A stretch of DNA of 43,867 nt, taken from NCBI RefSeq assembly GCF_000173775.1, contig NZ_ACCD01000032.1:1-43867 (forward strand). The letters are read 5' to 3'. Below the pieces are notes generated by a model. It saw only the letters and a list, made by a program, of their open reading frames with translations. It ran no database searches and was not told where the DNA came from. Positions 19,733 through 28,358 of this stretch are shown here, piece by piece (the stretch's first letter is position 1; each line of letters opens with the position of its first letter). A program made the translations under genes and the position numbers. The stretch comes from Yersinia rohdei ATCC 43380 (GTDB taxonomy: Bacteria > Pseudomonadota > Gammaproteobacteria > Enterobacterales > Enterobacteriaceae).

Positions 19733-20522
19733 TAAACCAAGAAATAATGACAGCATCGGCAAAACATTGCTGGTGGTGTTGGTGCTGTGTCTGGTGTGTT
19801 CCGTGGTGGTTGCGGGTGCGGCGGTGGGTTTGAAAGCGAAGCAGCAGGAACAGCGTCTGCTGGATAAACAGCGCAATATTCTGGCGGTAGCGGGTTTGCT
19901 ACAACCGAGAATGCCAGCTGAAGAAGTACAACGTGAGTTTGCTGAGCGGATTGAACCCCGTCTGCTGGATTTACGAAGCGGCACATTTATCGAGCAAGAT
20001 CCGGCAACATTTGATCGCGCGGCAGCATTGCGTGATAACCAAATGAGTATGGCGTTAACACCGGCACAGGATATCGCCGGTATTCGTCGTCGGGCTAATA
20101 CTGTTGAAATTTATTTGGTGCGCGGTGAAAGCGGTCAGATAAACAAAATCGTATTACCGGTTTATGGTTCCGGTTTGTGGTCAATGATGTATGCCTTTGT
20201 GGCCATTGATACTGACGGTAAAACAGTTCGCGGTATTACCTATTATGACCAAGGCGAAACCCCTGGGCTGGGGGGTGAAATTGAAAACCCAATTTGGCGT
20301 AACCAGTGGATTGGTAAGCGGTTATTCGATGAACAAGGGCAACCGGCTATTCGTATCGTTAAAGGGCGAGCCCCTGCTAATGACCCCCATGCAATTGATG
20401 GTTTGTCAGGTGCAACTCTGACATCCAATGGGGTGCAAAATAGCTTTGATTTTTGGCTCGGTGAAAACGGCTTTGGCCCGTTCCTGAAAAAAGTGCGCGA
20501 AGGGGCGTTAAAAAATGGCTGA
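19722..20522 (+). CDS. nqrC: Na+-translocating NADH:quinone reductase subunit C
   Basis: NqrC has one N-terminal membrane helix (about residues 13-36) and a periplasmic FMN-binding domain with FMN bound covalently to the threonine of SGAT, here near residue 232 ([11 protein letters not shown]). I choose the GTG at 19722, which gives the expected 266 residues beginning [15 protein letters not shown] at 19710-19714 lies seven bases upstream, and the start overlaps the nqrB stop, consistent with translational coupling. Earlier in-frame codons would run through nqrB. It overlaps nqrD by 8 bases at the 3' end. Confidence 0.95.
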   Translation: MANDKPRNNDSIGKTLLVVLVLCLVCSVVVAGAAVGLKAKQQEQRLLDKQRNILAVAGLLQPRMPAEEVQREFAERIEPRLLDLRSGTFIEQDPATFDRAAALRDNQMSMALTPAQDIAGIRRRANTVEIYLVRGESGQINKIVLPVYGSGLWSMMYAFVAIDTDGKTVRGITYYDQGETPGLGGEIENPIWRNQWIGKRLFDEQGQPAIRIVKGRAPANDPHAIDGLSGATLTSNGVQNSFDFWLGENGFGPFLKKVREGALKNG

Positions 20523-21144
20523 TAGCAAAGAGATTAAACGGGTTTTATTCGGGCCGTTATTTGATAACAACCCGATTGCGTTACAAATCCTAGGGGTATG
20601 TTCGGCATTGGCGGTAACCACCAAAATGGAAACCGCGTTAGTGATGACGTTGGCAGTAACCTTGGTAACGGCCTTCTCCAGCTTCTTCATCTCGCTGATT
20701 CGTCACCATATTCCTAACAGTGTGCGGATCATTGTTCAGATGGTCATTATTGCCTCGCTGGTGATTGTGGTGGATCAGTTCCTGCGCGCCTATGCCTATG
20801 AGATATCCAAACAGTTATCGGTATTTGTCGGCCTGATTATTACCAACTGTATTGTGATGGGGCGTGCAGAAGCTTATGCAATGAAATCCCCGCCAATTGA
20901 AAGCTTTATGGATGGCATCGGTAATGGTTTGGGTTATGGCGTCGTGCTGGTACTGGTGGGCTTTGTCCGTGAGTTAACTGGCTCAGGTAAATTGTTTGGC
21001 TTCCCAGTCTTGGAAACCGTTCAAAATGGCGGATGGTATCAGCCGAATGGATTGTTCCTGTTGGCACCAAGCGCATTCTTTATCATTGGTTTGCTGATTT
21101 GGGGTCTGCGAACCCTGAAGCCTGCGCAGATTGAGAAGGAGTAA
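20515..21144 (+). CDS. nqrD: Na+-translocating NADH:quinone reductase subunit D
   Basis: NqrD is a six-helix membrane subunit related to RnfE. Together with NqrE it holds an iron centre between the two subunits. The 209-residue protein is hydrophobic throughout and shows the family features [16 protein letters not shown] near residue 28 and [18 protein letters not shown] near 104, with the conserved cysteine of the TNC motif. The start overlaps the nqrC end by 8 bases; nqrE begins 7 bases after its stop with AAGGAG inside its last codons. Confidence 0.96.
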   Translation: MADSKEIKRVLFGPLFDNNPIALQILGVCSALAVTTKMETALVMTLAVTLVTAFSSFFISLIRHHIPNSVRIIVQMVIIASLVIVVDQFLRAYAYEISKQLSVFVGLIITNCIVMGRAEAYAMKSPPIESFMDGIGNGLGYGVVLVLVGFVRELTGSGKLFGFPVLETVQNGGWYQPNGLFLLAPSAFFIIGLLIWGLRTLKPAQIEKE

Positions 21145-21150
21145 TTGACG

Positions 21151-21747
21151 ATGGAACATTACATCAGTCTGTTTGTCCGCGCAGTCTTTGTCGAGAATAT
21201 GGCATTAGCCTTCTTTCTGGGGATGTGTACTTTCCTGGCAGTCTCTAAGAAAGTCTCGACAGCTTTCGGCCTCGGCATTGCGGTAACAGTGGTATTAGGC
21301 ATCTCCGTGCCTGCGAATAATCTGGTTTATAATTTAGTTCTGCGAGACGGCGCTTTAGTTGAAGGTGTTGACCTCAGTTTTCTGAACTTTATTACCTTTA
21401 TTGGGGTTATCGCCGCCATTGTACAAGTGCTGGAGATGATTCTTGATCGCTACTTCCCGGCGCTGTACAACGCGCTGGGCATTTTCCTGCCACTTATCAC
21501 GGTTAACTGCGCCATCTTTGGTGGTGTGTCATTTATGGCGCAACGTGATTACAACTTCCCGGAATCTATAGTTTATGGTTTTGGTTCCGGTATCGGTTGG
21601 ATGCTGGCGATTGTCGCGCTGGCGGGGATTCGCGAGAAAATGAAATATGCCAATGTGCCTGCGGGTTTACAGGGGTTAGGGATCACCTTTATCACCACCG
21701 GATTAATGGCATTAGGGTTTATGTCTTTTTCCGGTGTGAACTTATAA
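21151..21747 (+). CDS. nqrE: Na+-translocating NADH:quinone reductase subunit E
   Basis: NqrE is the second small six-helix subunit, related to RnfA, in pseudo-symmetry with NqrD. The 198-residue protein starts [13 protein letters not shown] and has conserved cysteines in [14 protein letters not shown] near residue 26 and [12 protein letters not shown] near 120, expected to ligate the iron centre shared with NqrD. The ATG at 21151 has AAGGAG nine bases upstream; a TTG at 21145 is in frame but less likely. nqrF follows after 15 bases. Confidence 0.96.
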   Translation: MEHYISLFVRAVFVENMALAFFLGMCTFLAVSKKVSTAFGLGIAVTVVLGISVPANNLVYNLVLRDGALVEGVDLSFLNFITFIGVIAAIVQVLEMILDRYFPALYNALGIFLPLITVNCAIFGGVSFMAQRDYNFPESIVYGFGSGIGWMLAIVALAGIREKMKYANVPAGLQGLGITFITTGLMALGFMSFSGVNL

Positions 21748-21762
21748 AGGCAGGAATAATTG

Positions 21763-22986
21763 ATGGAAATAATTCTGGGCGTAGTGATGTTCACCCTGAT
21801 CGTGCTGGCATTGACGGTAATGATTTTATTTGCCAAATCAAAGCTGGTGAATACGGGTGATATCACAATTGATATAAATGATGATGTGGACAAAAGCTTC
21901 ACCGCTCCGGCTGGGGATAAGCTGCTTAACATGCTTTCCAGCCACGGTATTTTTGTTTCTTCAGCTTGCGGCGGCGGCGGCTCTTGTGGGCAGTGCCGTG
22001 TGACCATTAAAGAAGGTGGCGGCGATATTCTTCCTACCGAGCTTTCTCATATTTCAAAGCGCGAAGCCAAAGAAGGATGCCGGTTGGCTTGTCAGGTTAA
22101 TGTGAAGCAAAATCTGAAAATTGAGCTGCCGGAAGAAATCTTTGGGGTGAAAAAGTGGGAATGTGAAGTTATCTCTAATGATAATAAAGCGACGTTTATC
22201 AAAGAGTTGAAACTGAAAATCCCTGATGGTGATGTAGTGCCATTCCGTGCTGGTGGCTTTATTCAAATTGAAGCTGAACCTCATACTGTCAAATACGCTG
22301 ATTTTGATGTACCAGAGGAATATCGCGGCGATTGGGATAAATTCAATCTGTTCCGGTTTGAATCAGTGGTCACCGAACCGACGGTGCGTGCTTATTCTAT
22401 GGCAAACTACCCGGAAGAACGCGGCATTATCATGCTGAACGTCCGTATTGCCACACCGCCACCTTCAGTACCTGATGCACCTCCGGGAATAATGTCTTCT
22501 TATATCTGGTCGCTGAAACCGGGTGATAAAGTGGTTATTTCTGGGCCGTTTGGTGAGTTCTTTGCTAAAGATACTGATGCCGAAATGGTCTTTATTGGCG
22601 GTGGTGCCGGTATGGCTCCCATGCGTTCGCACATTTTTGACCAGCTCAAACGACTGCATTCGAAGCGAAAAATTAGCTTCTGGTATGGTGCGCGTTCACG
22701 GCGTGAAATGTTTTATGAAGAAGATTTTGACCAGTTACAGGCTGAAAATGAGAACTTCCGTTGGCATGTCGCCTTGTCAGATCCACAGCCAGAGGATAAT
22801 TGGACTGGCTATACTGGCTTCATTCATAACGTATTATTAGAGAATTACCTTAAAAATCATCCAGCGCCTGAAGATTGTGAATTCTATATGTGTGGCCCGC
22901 CGATGATGAATGCGGCAGTTATCAAAATGCTGAAAGATCTTGGTGTAGAAGACGACAACATTATGCTTGATGATTTCGGTGGTTGA
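21763..22986 (+). CDS. nqrF: Na+-translocating NADH:quinone reductase subunit F
   Basis: NqrF is the electron entry subunit, oxidising NADH through FAD and a 2Fe-2S cluster. The 407-residue protein has an N-terminal membrane anchor (about 3-23), a plant-type ferredoxin domain with cysteines at 69, 75, 78 and 110, an FAD domain with [11 protein letters not shown], and an NAD domain with [14 protein letters not shown] and the C-terminal MCGPPMMN. The ATG at 21763 has AGGA seven bases upstream. It is the last structural gene; a hairpin and then apbE follow. Confidence 0.97.
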   Translation: MEIILGVVMFTLIVLALTVMILFAKSKLVNTGDITIDINDDVDKSFTAPAGDKLLNMLSSHGIFVSSACGGGGSCGQCRVTIKEGGGDILPTELSHISKREAKEGCRLACQVNVKQNLKIELPEEIFGVKKWECEVISNDNKATFIKELKLKIPDGDVVPFRAGGFIQIEAEPHTVKYADFDVPEEYRGDWDKFNLFRFESVVTEPTVRAYSMANYPEERGIIMLNVRIATPPPSVPDAPPGIMSSYIWSLKPGDKVVISGPFGEFFAKDTDAEMVFIGGGAGMAPMRSHIFDQLKRLHSKRKISFWYGARSRREMFYEEDFDQLQAENENFRWHVALSDPQPEDNWTGYTGFIHNVLLENYLKNHPAPEDCEFYMCGPPMMNAAVIKMLKDLGVEDDNIMLDDFGG

Positions 22987-23034
22987 TTAATTATTACTCG
23001 GGTTTTCACAGTAAGTGGAAGTATCCCCAAAGAG

Positions 23035-23068
23035 TCTGGCGTTGCAGCTAATCTGCTGTAACGCCAGA
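23035..23068. repeat. Imperfect hairpin between nqrF and apbE
   Basis: TCTGGCGTT at 23035-23043 pairs with AACGCCAGA at 23060-23068, and the inner GCAG/CTGC can extend the stem after a small bulge. No T run follows, so it is more likely a weak attenuating or mRNA-stabilising structure that sets apbE-nqrM apart from nqrA-F than a full terminator. Confidence 0.55.
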
Positions 23069-23097
23069 TACCATAAAGACTTAAAATTGAGGATATC

Positions 23098-24120
23098 GTG
23101 CAGAGACATATAATGCATTGGCTAATGGCTGCGGTGGGTATTTTGCTGCTTACAGGATGTGGCCCCGAGCAAATTAATCTCGAAGGTAAGACGATGGGTA
23201 CCTCATATTCAATTAAATATGTGAGTAACTCATCAGCGCCTGATTCGGAAAAATTGCAGCAGGAAATAGACCGTGAGCTGGAACTGGTCAATGACCAAAT
23301 GTCGACTTACCGGCCAAATTCTGAATTAAGCCGTTTTAACCAAAGCCGGGTTGTGAATACTCCGTTTCCTGTCTCTGCGGCTACAGCAAAAGTGGTACGA
23401 GAGGCTATCCGCCTTAATCGTCTAACTGATGGGGCGCTGGATGTGACCGTCGGGCCTTTGGTTAACTTATGGGGTTTTGGCCCAGAAGGGCGGCCAACAT
23501 CGGTTCCAACAGATGCAGATATTGCTAAACGACAGCAATGGGTTGGTATTGATAAACTAGCAGTAGAAAAAGGCTCGTTGATTAAACGTATTCCAGAGCT
23601 GTATGTTGACCTTTCTTCTATTGCTAAGGGTTTTGGGGTTGATGTCATTGCTGAGTATTTAGAATCTCAACATATTGATAATTATATGGTCGATATTGGT
23701 GGTGAAGTCCGTACCCGTGGAAATAATGGTGAGAATAAACCCTGGCGTATTGCGATAGAAAAACCGGTAGCGGGTGCTGAACAAAGTGCGCAAGAGATTA
23801 TTGAACCCGGACGTATGGCAATTGCGACCTCAGGGGATTATCGTAACTATTTTGAGCAGGATGGGGTGCGGTATTCTCATACCATTGACCCTGCTACTGG
23901 TCGGCCAATTAACCATCGCCTGGTCTCAATTACTGTTTTAGATCCAAGCTGCATGACGGCAGATGGTTTATCTACTGGCTTAGGTGTTCTTGGGCCTGAG
24001 CGGGGAATGGCATTAGCTAATTTACTGGATATTCCTGTATTTATGATAGTCAAAACAGATGAGGGTTTTGAAGAGCGCTATTCTGAGTCGTTCAAACCTT
24101 ATCTGCAAGGTCGGCCTTAA
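23098..24120 (+). CDS. apbE: FAD:protein FMN transferase ApbE
   Basis: ApbE transfers FMN from FAD to threonine in the SGAT-type motifs of NqrB and NqrC in the periplasm. The 340-residue protein is a lipoprotein precursor: the lipobox LLTGC puts the acylated cysteine at residue 21. Family motifs include GKTMGTSYSIKY, GALDVTVGPLVNLWGFGP, VDLSSIAKGFGVD and YRNYFEQDGVRYSHTIDPATGRP, where the metal-binding region lies. I use the GTG at 23098 because GAGGA at 23089-23093 is well placed for it; the ATG at 23113 lies too far from it. Placement after nqrF and before nqrM makes it the dedicated flavinylation factor. Confidence 0.95.
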   Translation: MQRHIMHWLMAAVGILLLTGCGPEQINLEGKTMGTSYSIKYVSNSSAPDSEKLQQEIDRELELVNDQMSTYRPNSELSRFNQSRVVNTPFPVSAATAKVVREAIRLNRLTDGALDVTVGPLVNLWGFGPEGRPTSVPTDADIAKRQQWVGIDKLAVEKGSLIKRIPELYVDLSSIAKGFGVDVIAEYLESQHIDNYMVDIGGEVRTRGNNGENKPWRIAIEKPVAGAEQSAQEIIEPGRMAIATSGDYRNYFEQDGVRYSHTIDPATGRPINHRLVSITVLDPSCMTADGLSTGLGVLGPERGMALANLLDIPVFMIVKTDEGFEERYSESFKPYLQGRP

Positions 24121-24132
24121 TAGGAGAGGGAT

Positions 24133-24360
24133 ATGTTGACAGTTTTTATCGCGTCCTTTGTCTTTTTTCTCTTGGTCATCGCTGGGATGTCGCTGGGTTA
24201 TATTATAAAACGTAAAACCTTGCAGGGCAGTTGCGGTGGCATTGGGGCTTTGGGGATGGAGAAAGTTTGTGATTGCCCAGAGCCTTGTGATTCGCGTAAG
24301 AAACGCTTGGCTAAAGAAGCGGCACGTAAGAAAGCGCTGGAGCAGTATCGTATTTTATAG
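24133..24360 (+). CDS. nqrM: Na+-NQR maturation factor NqrM
   Basis: NqrM is a small membrane protein needed for assembly of the NQR complex, probably by delivering iron to the NqrD/NqrE centre. The 75-residue protein has one N-terminal transmembrane helix (about 2-24), then GSCGGIGALGMEKVCDCPEPCDSRKK-type sequence with four cysteines between residues 34 and 52, and a basic tail rich in K, R and A. It begins 12 bases after apbE with AGGAG upstream, so both are in one unit. A strong hairpin follows. Confidence 0.93.
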   Translation: MLTVFIASFVFFLLVIAGMSLGYIIKRKTLQGSCGGIGALGMEKVCDCPEPCDSRKKRLAKEAARKKALEQYRIL

Positions 24361-24421
24361 TCAGAATTCAAGTTGTTGCATAGAACTGGCAATGAATAAC
24401 CGGGATGCAGCAGGTAATCTG

Positions 24422-24465
24422 GTAACTAACCCCCAGTTAATAATATATTGACTGGGGGTTGTTAC
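24422..24465. terminator. Long hairpin between nqrM and the convergent GDPD gene
   Basis: A stem of about 15 pairs with one wobble forms between GTAACTAACCCCCAGT (24422-24437) and ACTGGGGGTTGTTAC (24451-24465). It lies between two convergent genes and can act from both sides, though neither strand has a long T run after it. Confidence 0.65.
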
Positions 24466-24504
24466 ATTATGGCAGTTGGTCTCTATTGAAAATTAATGAC
24501 TTTC

Positions 24505-25461
24505 TTATTTAGGCTGATTTTCATTGGTTATTTTTTTAAACAATTCTGGCGAGTCAACCATAACACCATTAGCACCTAATTCTTTCGCTTTGTTATAATC
24601 TTCAGGCGTGTTAATGCCGAAGAAAATAATATGCGCATTTCTATTTTTACGGAAGCAATCAACCGCTTCCTTATCCCAACTTAATATGGCATTTGAGCGC
24701 CCTTCACCCAAGGTATATTTCTCTACGACCTCGACGTTACGGTGCAATTCCAAACCATACCAACGCTCTTTATTATCTGTCGGTAATTCGCATTTATGAT
24801 CCATGGTAATGTTGGCTAATTGCGTTCGAGTAAAATCACGGCTTTCAAAACGTTGAATTTTATGTGCGTTATCACTGTGCTGATTTACCGCATCTAAGGC
24901 ATTTAAATAGTTATCATTAGTTGAATAGACGCGGGTTCTGGCCAGGCGACTGTCTTCACCTTTGGATGCCTCAGTTAAGGTATTTTGCAGGGCTTTGGCA
25001 AAGGTGGCAGGGTCTGCATCCGGGGATTTAATGTCGAGATAAAATATCGTGGTTGGGAATTTTTTCAATACTTCATCAAGAGTAGGAATACCCACGTTTG
25101 AAGCGGACTTAGTGACAATATTATGCTTTTTATTGTAGCCGACAGTCGCATCAACCTGGGCGAGTTGTGCGGCTGTATAGTCAGAAACCTTACCAGACTT
25201 ATTGGTCAATTCCTTAAGATCAGAAGGGCGATACAAGACGAGAACATTATCCTTTGACAGCTGTAGTGTTATCCAGACAGCATTGGCACCATTTGCCAAT
25301 GCTTTCTCGATGGCGGGTAAGGTGTTTTCAGGTGCATCGGCAGTGCCACCTCGGTGAGCAATAATTTGGGGCGGCTGCATAACAGCAGTGGATGTCACTG
25401 AATTAGCCTGTGTTACAAAAGCAGTAGAGAGTAATAAGGTAGCCATTATATAATTTCGCAT
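24505..25461 (-). CDS. Exported GDPD-fold protein with degenerate active site
   Basis: A 318-residue exported protein of the glycerophosphodiester phosphodiesterase (GDPD, PLC-like TIM barrel) superfamily. A signal peptide covers about 1-20 (cleavage near QANS). The entry motif HRGG..APENTL is intact (36-48), as are the family features SGKVSDYTAAQL and VGIPTLDEVL. But where GDPDs have E-x-D and then H-D (metal ligands and catalytic histidine), this protein has W63-I-T65 and R78-P79, and the later E-x-K is D-x-K. It may therefore be an inactive or re-purposed binding protein, or use different chemistry. It is convergent with nqrM and divergent from ddlA. The fold is secure; the function is not known. 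Confidence 0.75.
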   Translation of the reverse strand: MRNYIMATLLLSTAFVTQANSVTSTAVMQPPQIIAHRGGTADAPENTLPAIEKALANGANAVWITLQLSKDNVLVLYRPSDLKELTNKSGKVSDYTAAQLAQVDATVGYNKKHNIVTKSASNVGIPTLDEVLKKFPTTIFYLDIKSPDADPATFAKALQNTLTEASKGEDSRLARTRVYSTNDNYLNALDAVNQHSDNAHKIQRFESRDFTRTQLANITMDHKCELPTDNKERWYGLELHRNVEVVEKYTLGEGRSNAILSWDKEAVDCFRKNRNAHIIFFGINTPEDYNKAKELGANGVMVDSPELFKKITNENQPK

Positions 25462-25588
25462 AATATTTAGTTTCCATTCATTGTTGTTAAATGAATTTTT
25501 ATAGGGATGTTAATCATATAGATAATATTATTTTGCTTTGTCAAATTTAATGATTTTTTATTAAAAATAAATGACAGAAAGGCTAAAT

Positions 25589-25624
25589 ATGGCAATAACA
25601 GAATTCAATTCTGTTATTTTTTGA
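25589..25624 (+). terminator. Orphan intrinsic terminator overlapping an 11-codon ORF
   Basis: AATAACAGAATT (25594-25605) and AATTCTGTTATT (25607-25618) form a near-perfect hairpin followed by TTTT on the plus strand, yet no plus-strand gene precedes it; the gene to the left is on the minus strand. The same bases encode the short frame MAITEFNSVIF, from an ATG at 25589 with AAAGG just upstream, to TGA at 25622-25624. It may end an unrecognised small RNA or be a leader-peptide attenuator 250 bases before ddlA. Confidence 0.5.
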
Positions 25625-25868
25625 ATTAAATGGCATTTTGATTAGGATGATTATGACTTTTAGCCATTTGGCACATTGTTCTTTGAAGAGATAGCGCCTT
25701 CTTGACAGCATCCCCTGACACGCAATGTGTTCATCAATCTGTGTGGCAAGAAAATTCCCAAGTAATCTTAAAAAAGATTGGTGAAGCATACAAAGGTTGT
25801 ATTAGTGTTATGTGCAATTTCATTGGGTGTTTATGCCCTAAGTCTCAGGTCTTAAGAAGGAATGCAGT
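25625..25868 (+). promoter_or_regulatory. ddlA upstream region
   Basis: No gene is supported in this 244-base stretch. A TTGACA hexamer at about 25703 could be a -35 element, but the matching -10 is weak. AAGGA at 25857-25861 is the ribosome-binding site for ddlA. Confidence 0.35.
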
Positions 25869-26969
25869 GTGTCGAAATTGCGGGTTGGTGTGATTTTTGG
25901 CGGTAAATCAGCCGAACATGAAGTGTCATTACAGTCGGCAAAAAACATCGTAGAGGCGATTGATACCGATAAATTTGATGTGATGCTGCTAGGCATTGAT
26001 AAACAAGGGAAATGGCATGTTAACGATGCATCCAGTTACTTGTTAAATGCAGAAAATCCTGCACTTATCTCTCTGAACCATTCAAACCGCAATGTCGCAT
26101 TAATTCCGGGGCAAGAAAATCAACAACTTATTGCGGCAGACAATGCTGCTGTGTTGGCCCAGTTGGATGTCATTTTTCCGATTGTACACGGTACATTAGG
26201 GGAGGATGGCTCCCTGCAAGGGCTGCTGCGAATGGCGAATATTCCTTTTGTCGGCTCGGGTGTTTTAGGTTCAGCGGTCAGTATGGATAAAGATATCACC
26301 AAGCGCTTGCTGCGGGATGCTGGGCTGAATATTGCTCCTTTTATCACTCTGACGCGGTCTAACAAAGATAACTATAGCTTTGAGCAGGTCACGGAAAAAC
26401 TCGGCTTACCCTTATTTATTAAACCAGCAAATCAAGGTTCGTCCGTGGGGGTCAGTAAGGTGCGTAATGCCGCCGAGTATCAACAGGCTGTAGCGTTAGC
26501 TTTTGATTTTGACCATAAAGTTTTGGTCGAATCCGCCATTGTTGGCCGCGAAATAGAATGCGCCGTGATGGGGAATGACTCCCCACAAGCCAGTGTGTGT
26601 GGCGAGGTGGTGATAAGTGATGAGTTTTATTCCTATGACACAAAATATATTAATGAAAGTGGCGCACAGGTTATCATCCCGGCAGCAATAGACACTGATG
26701 CTAGCGACCGCATCCGCGCCGTGGCATTGGCGGCTTTTAGTGCTCTTGAGTGCAGGGGAATGGCGCGCGTTGATGTTTTTCTGACGCCCGACAATACTGT
26801 AATTATCAATGAAATAAATACCTTGCCAGGATTTACCAATATCAGCATGTATCCCAAATTATGGCGCGCCACGGGGATTGGCTCGACGGAATTAATCACC
26901 ACACTTATTGAGTTAGCTGTAGATCGCCACCAGCAAGATAAATCGCTGAAAAGTTCTATTTTTCAATAA
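25869..26969 (+). CDS. ddlA: D-alanine--D-alanine ligase A
   Basis: DdlA joins two D-alanines with ATP for peptidoglycan precursor synthesis. The 366-residue ATP-grasp protein starts at a GTG (25869) with AAGGA seven bases upstream, giving the expected N terminus [20 protein letters not shown]. Visible signatures are [14 protein letters not shown] near residue 101, [14 protein letters not shown] near 185 and the C-terminal [19 protein letters not shown] metal and substrate site near 315. DdlA-type rather than DdlB is indicated by length (E. coli DdlA 364, DdlB 306) and by the absence of mur/fts genes nearby. A hairpin precedes dinB downstream. Confidence 0.96.
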   Translation: MSKLRVGVIFGGKSAEHEVSLQSAKNIVEAIDTDKFDVMLLGIDKQGKWHVNDASSYLLNAENPALISLNHSNRNVALIPGQENQQLIAADNAAVLAQLDVIFPIVHGTLGEDGSLQGLLRMANIPFVGSGVLGSAVSMDKDITKRLLRDAGLNIAPFITLTRSNKDNYSFEQVTEKLGLPLFIKPANQGSSVGVSKVRNAAEYQQAVALAFDFDHKVLVESAIVGREIECAVMGNDSPQASVCGEVVISDEFYSYDTKYINESGAQVIIPAAIDTDASDRIRAVALAAFSALECRGMARVDVFLTPDNTVIINEINTLPGFTNISMYPKLWRATGIGSTELITTLIELAVDRHQQDKSLKSSIFQ

Positions 26970-27063
26970 GCTGCTCGGCGGCGAGCTCCGCCCATGCAGG
27001 TCTCCCAACCGGGTATATTGTGCATAACACGTTCTCGGCATAATAGAATGTGGCCGGACAGCA

Positions 27064-27090
27064 ATGAGGATAATCTTGAATTATCCTCAT
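27064..27090 (+). terminator. Hairpin between ddlA and dinB
   Basis: ATGAGGATAAT (27064-27074) pairs perfectly with ATTATCCTCAT (27080-27090) over a 5-base loop. Only a short TTT-poor tail follows, so it is probably a moderate terminator for ddlA. It sits directly in front of the LexA box of dinB. Confidence 0.6.
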
Positions 27091-27092
27091 TT

Positions 27093-27112
27093 AACTGTAT
27101 TCTTATACAGTG
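27093..27112. promoter_or_regulatory. LexA (SOS) box of dinB
   Basis: AACTGTATTCTTATACAGTG contains the CTGT-N8-ACAG core of the LexA consensus, with AT-rich centre, 20 bases before the dinB start codon. dinB is a classical SOS gene, so the site is very likely used. Confidence 0.88.
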
Positions 27113-27132
27113 GTTTGGTTGGGGGGATAAAT

Positions 27133-28191
27133 ATGCGAAAAATTATTCATGTCGATATGGATTGCTTCTTCGCGGCAGTTGAAATGCGTGACGATCCCAG
27201 CTTGCGTGATATTCCCATTGCTATTGGCGGGAGCCGGGATCGACGTGGTGTGATAAGCACCGCCAATTATCCGGCACGGCGTTATGGTGTGCGCAGTGCT
27301 ATGCCCACCGCAATGGCGCTTAAACTTTGCCCCCAACTGAAAGTTATCCCCGGAAGAATGGCGGCCTATAAAGAGGCCTCGCTGCATATCCGTGAAATTT
27401 TTGCGCGCTATACCCCATTAATTGAGCCGCTGTCGTTGGATGAAGCCTATCTGGATGTGTCCGATTGCCAGGTTTGCAGCGGCTCTGCGACATTAATTGC
27501 CCAGGAAATCCGCCAATCTATTGCGATGGAGCTGAATCTGACGGCTTCCGCGGGGATTGCCCCGATTAAGTTTTTGGCCAAGATAGCCTCTGATTTAAAT
27601 AAACCTAATGGTCAGTATGTAATCACGCCGGATAAGGTTTTGTCTTTTCTGCATGATTTGCCGTTGAGTAAAATTCCGGGGGTGGGGAAAGTAACCGCCA
27701 AACGATTACAAGAGTTGGGTTTGATAACCTGTAGTGATGTACAAAATTTTTCGCAGGCTGAATTATTAAAGCGCTTTGGAAAATTCGGTCATGTGCTGTG
27801 GGAGCGGAGCCACGGGATTGATGAGCGCGAAGTTTCCCCCGACCGCTTGCGTAAATCCGTCGGGGTGGAGAGAACCCTGGCGGAGGATATTCATGATTGG
27901 CAAAGCTGTGAGTCATTAATTGAGCAGCTCTACAGTGAACTGGAAACCCGTTTGCGTAAGGTCAGGCCAGATCTGCATATTGCCCGGCAGGGCGTTAAGT
28001 TAAAATTTCATGATTTTCAGCAAACGACTCAAGAACATGCTTGGCCGGAGCTGAATAAAGCTGATTTATTGCACGTCGCGCGAGCCGCATGGAATGAGCG
28101 GCGCGCCGGTAGAGGTGTCCGACTGGTGGGGTTACATGTGACGTTGCTCGACCCACAACTTGAGCGGCAATTACTGTTGAGCTTGGAATAA
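27133..28191 (+). CDS. dinB: DNA polymerase IV DinB
   Basis: DinB is the Y-family translesion polymerase induced by DNA damage. The 352-residue protein has catalytic Asp8 in [12 protein letters not shown] and Asp103-Glu104 in [10 protein letters not shown], the steric-filter region near residue 12, helix-hairpin-helix-like sequence [17 protein letters not shown] near 180, and a C-terminal little-finger domain. The ATG at 27133 gives the canonical start [10 protein letters not shown]; longer frames would run through the LexA box and promoter. A G-rich segment precedes the start. An ERIC element lies beyond its stop. Confidence 0.97.
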   Translation: MRKIIHVDMDCFFAAVEMRDDPSLRDIPIAIGGSRDRRGVISTANYPARRYGVRSAMPTAMALKLCPQLKVIPGRMAAYKEASLHIREIFARYTPLIEPLSLDEAYLDVSDCQVCSGSATLIAQEIRQSIAMELNLTASAGIAPIKFLAKIASDLNKPNGQYVITPDKVLSFLHDLPLSKIPGVGKVTAKRLQELGLITCSDVQNFSQAELLKRFGKFGHVLWERSHGIDEREVSPDRLRKSVGVERTLAEDIHDWQSCESLIEQLYSELETRLRKVRPDLHIARQGVKLKFHDFQQTTQEHAWPELNKADLLHVARAAWNERRAGRGVRLVGLHVTLLDPQLERQLLLSLE

Positions 28192-28240
28192 CCCTAGAAG
28201 GGCGAGCCAGTATGGCCCTCATGGTTGATATTAATAAGCG

Positions 28241-28356
28241 CTAGATAATTCGAATTGCAGGTGGATGGCAAGGGGGCAAATCCCCAGTCACTTACTTGAG
28301 TAAGTGGCCGGGGTGCGGGAATGAAACCAACATCCCGCAATTTGTAGCATGCCGAA
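28241..28356. repeat. ERIC element between dinB and pepD
   Basis: The stretch holds the ERIC hallmarks seen in Yersinia: ATAATTCGAATTGCAGGT at the left, then ATCCCCAGTCACTTACTTGA / GTAAGTGGCCGGGG forming the central imperfect palindrome, and a GCA-rich right part with GCATGCCGAATA. Its right end touches the pepD stop codon (28359-28361), so it may form part of the 3' end of the pepD and dinB messages. Exact ends are approximate. Confidence 0.75.
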
Positions 28357-28358
28357 TA

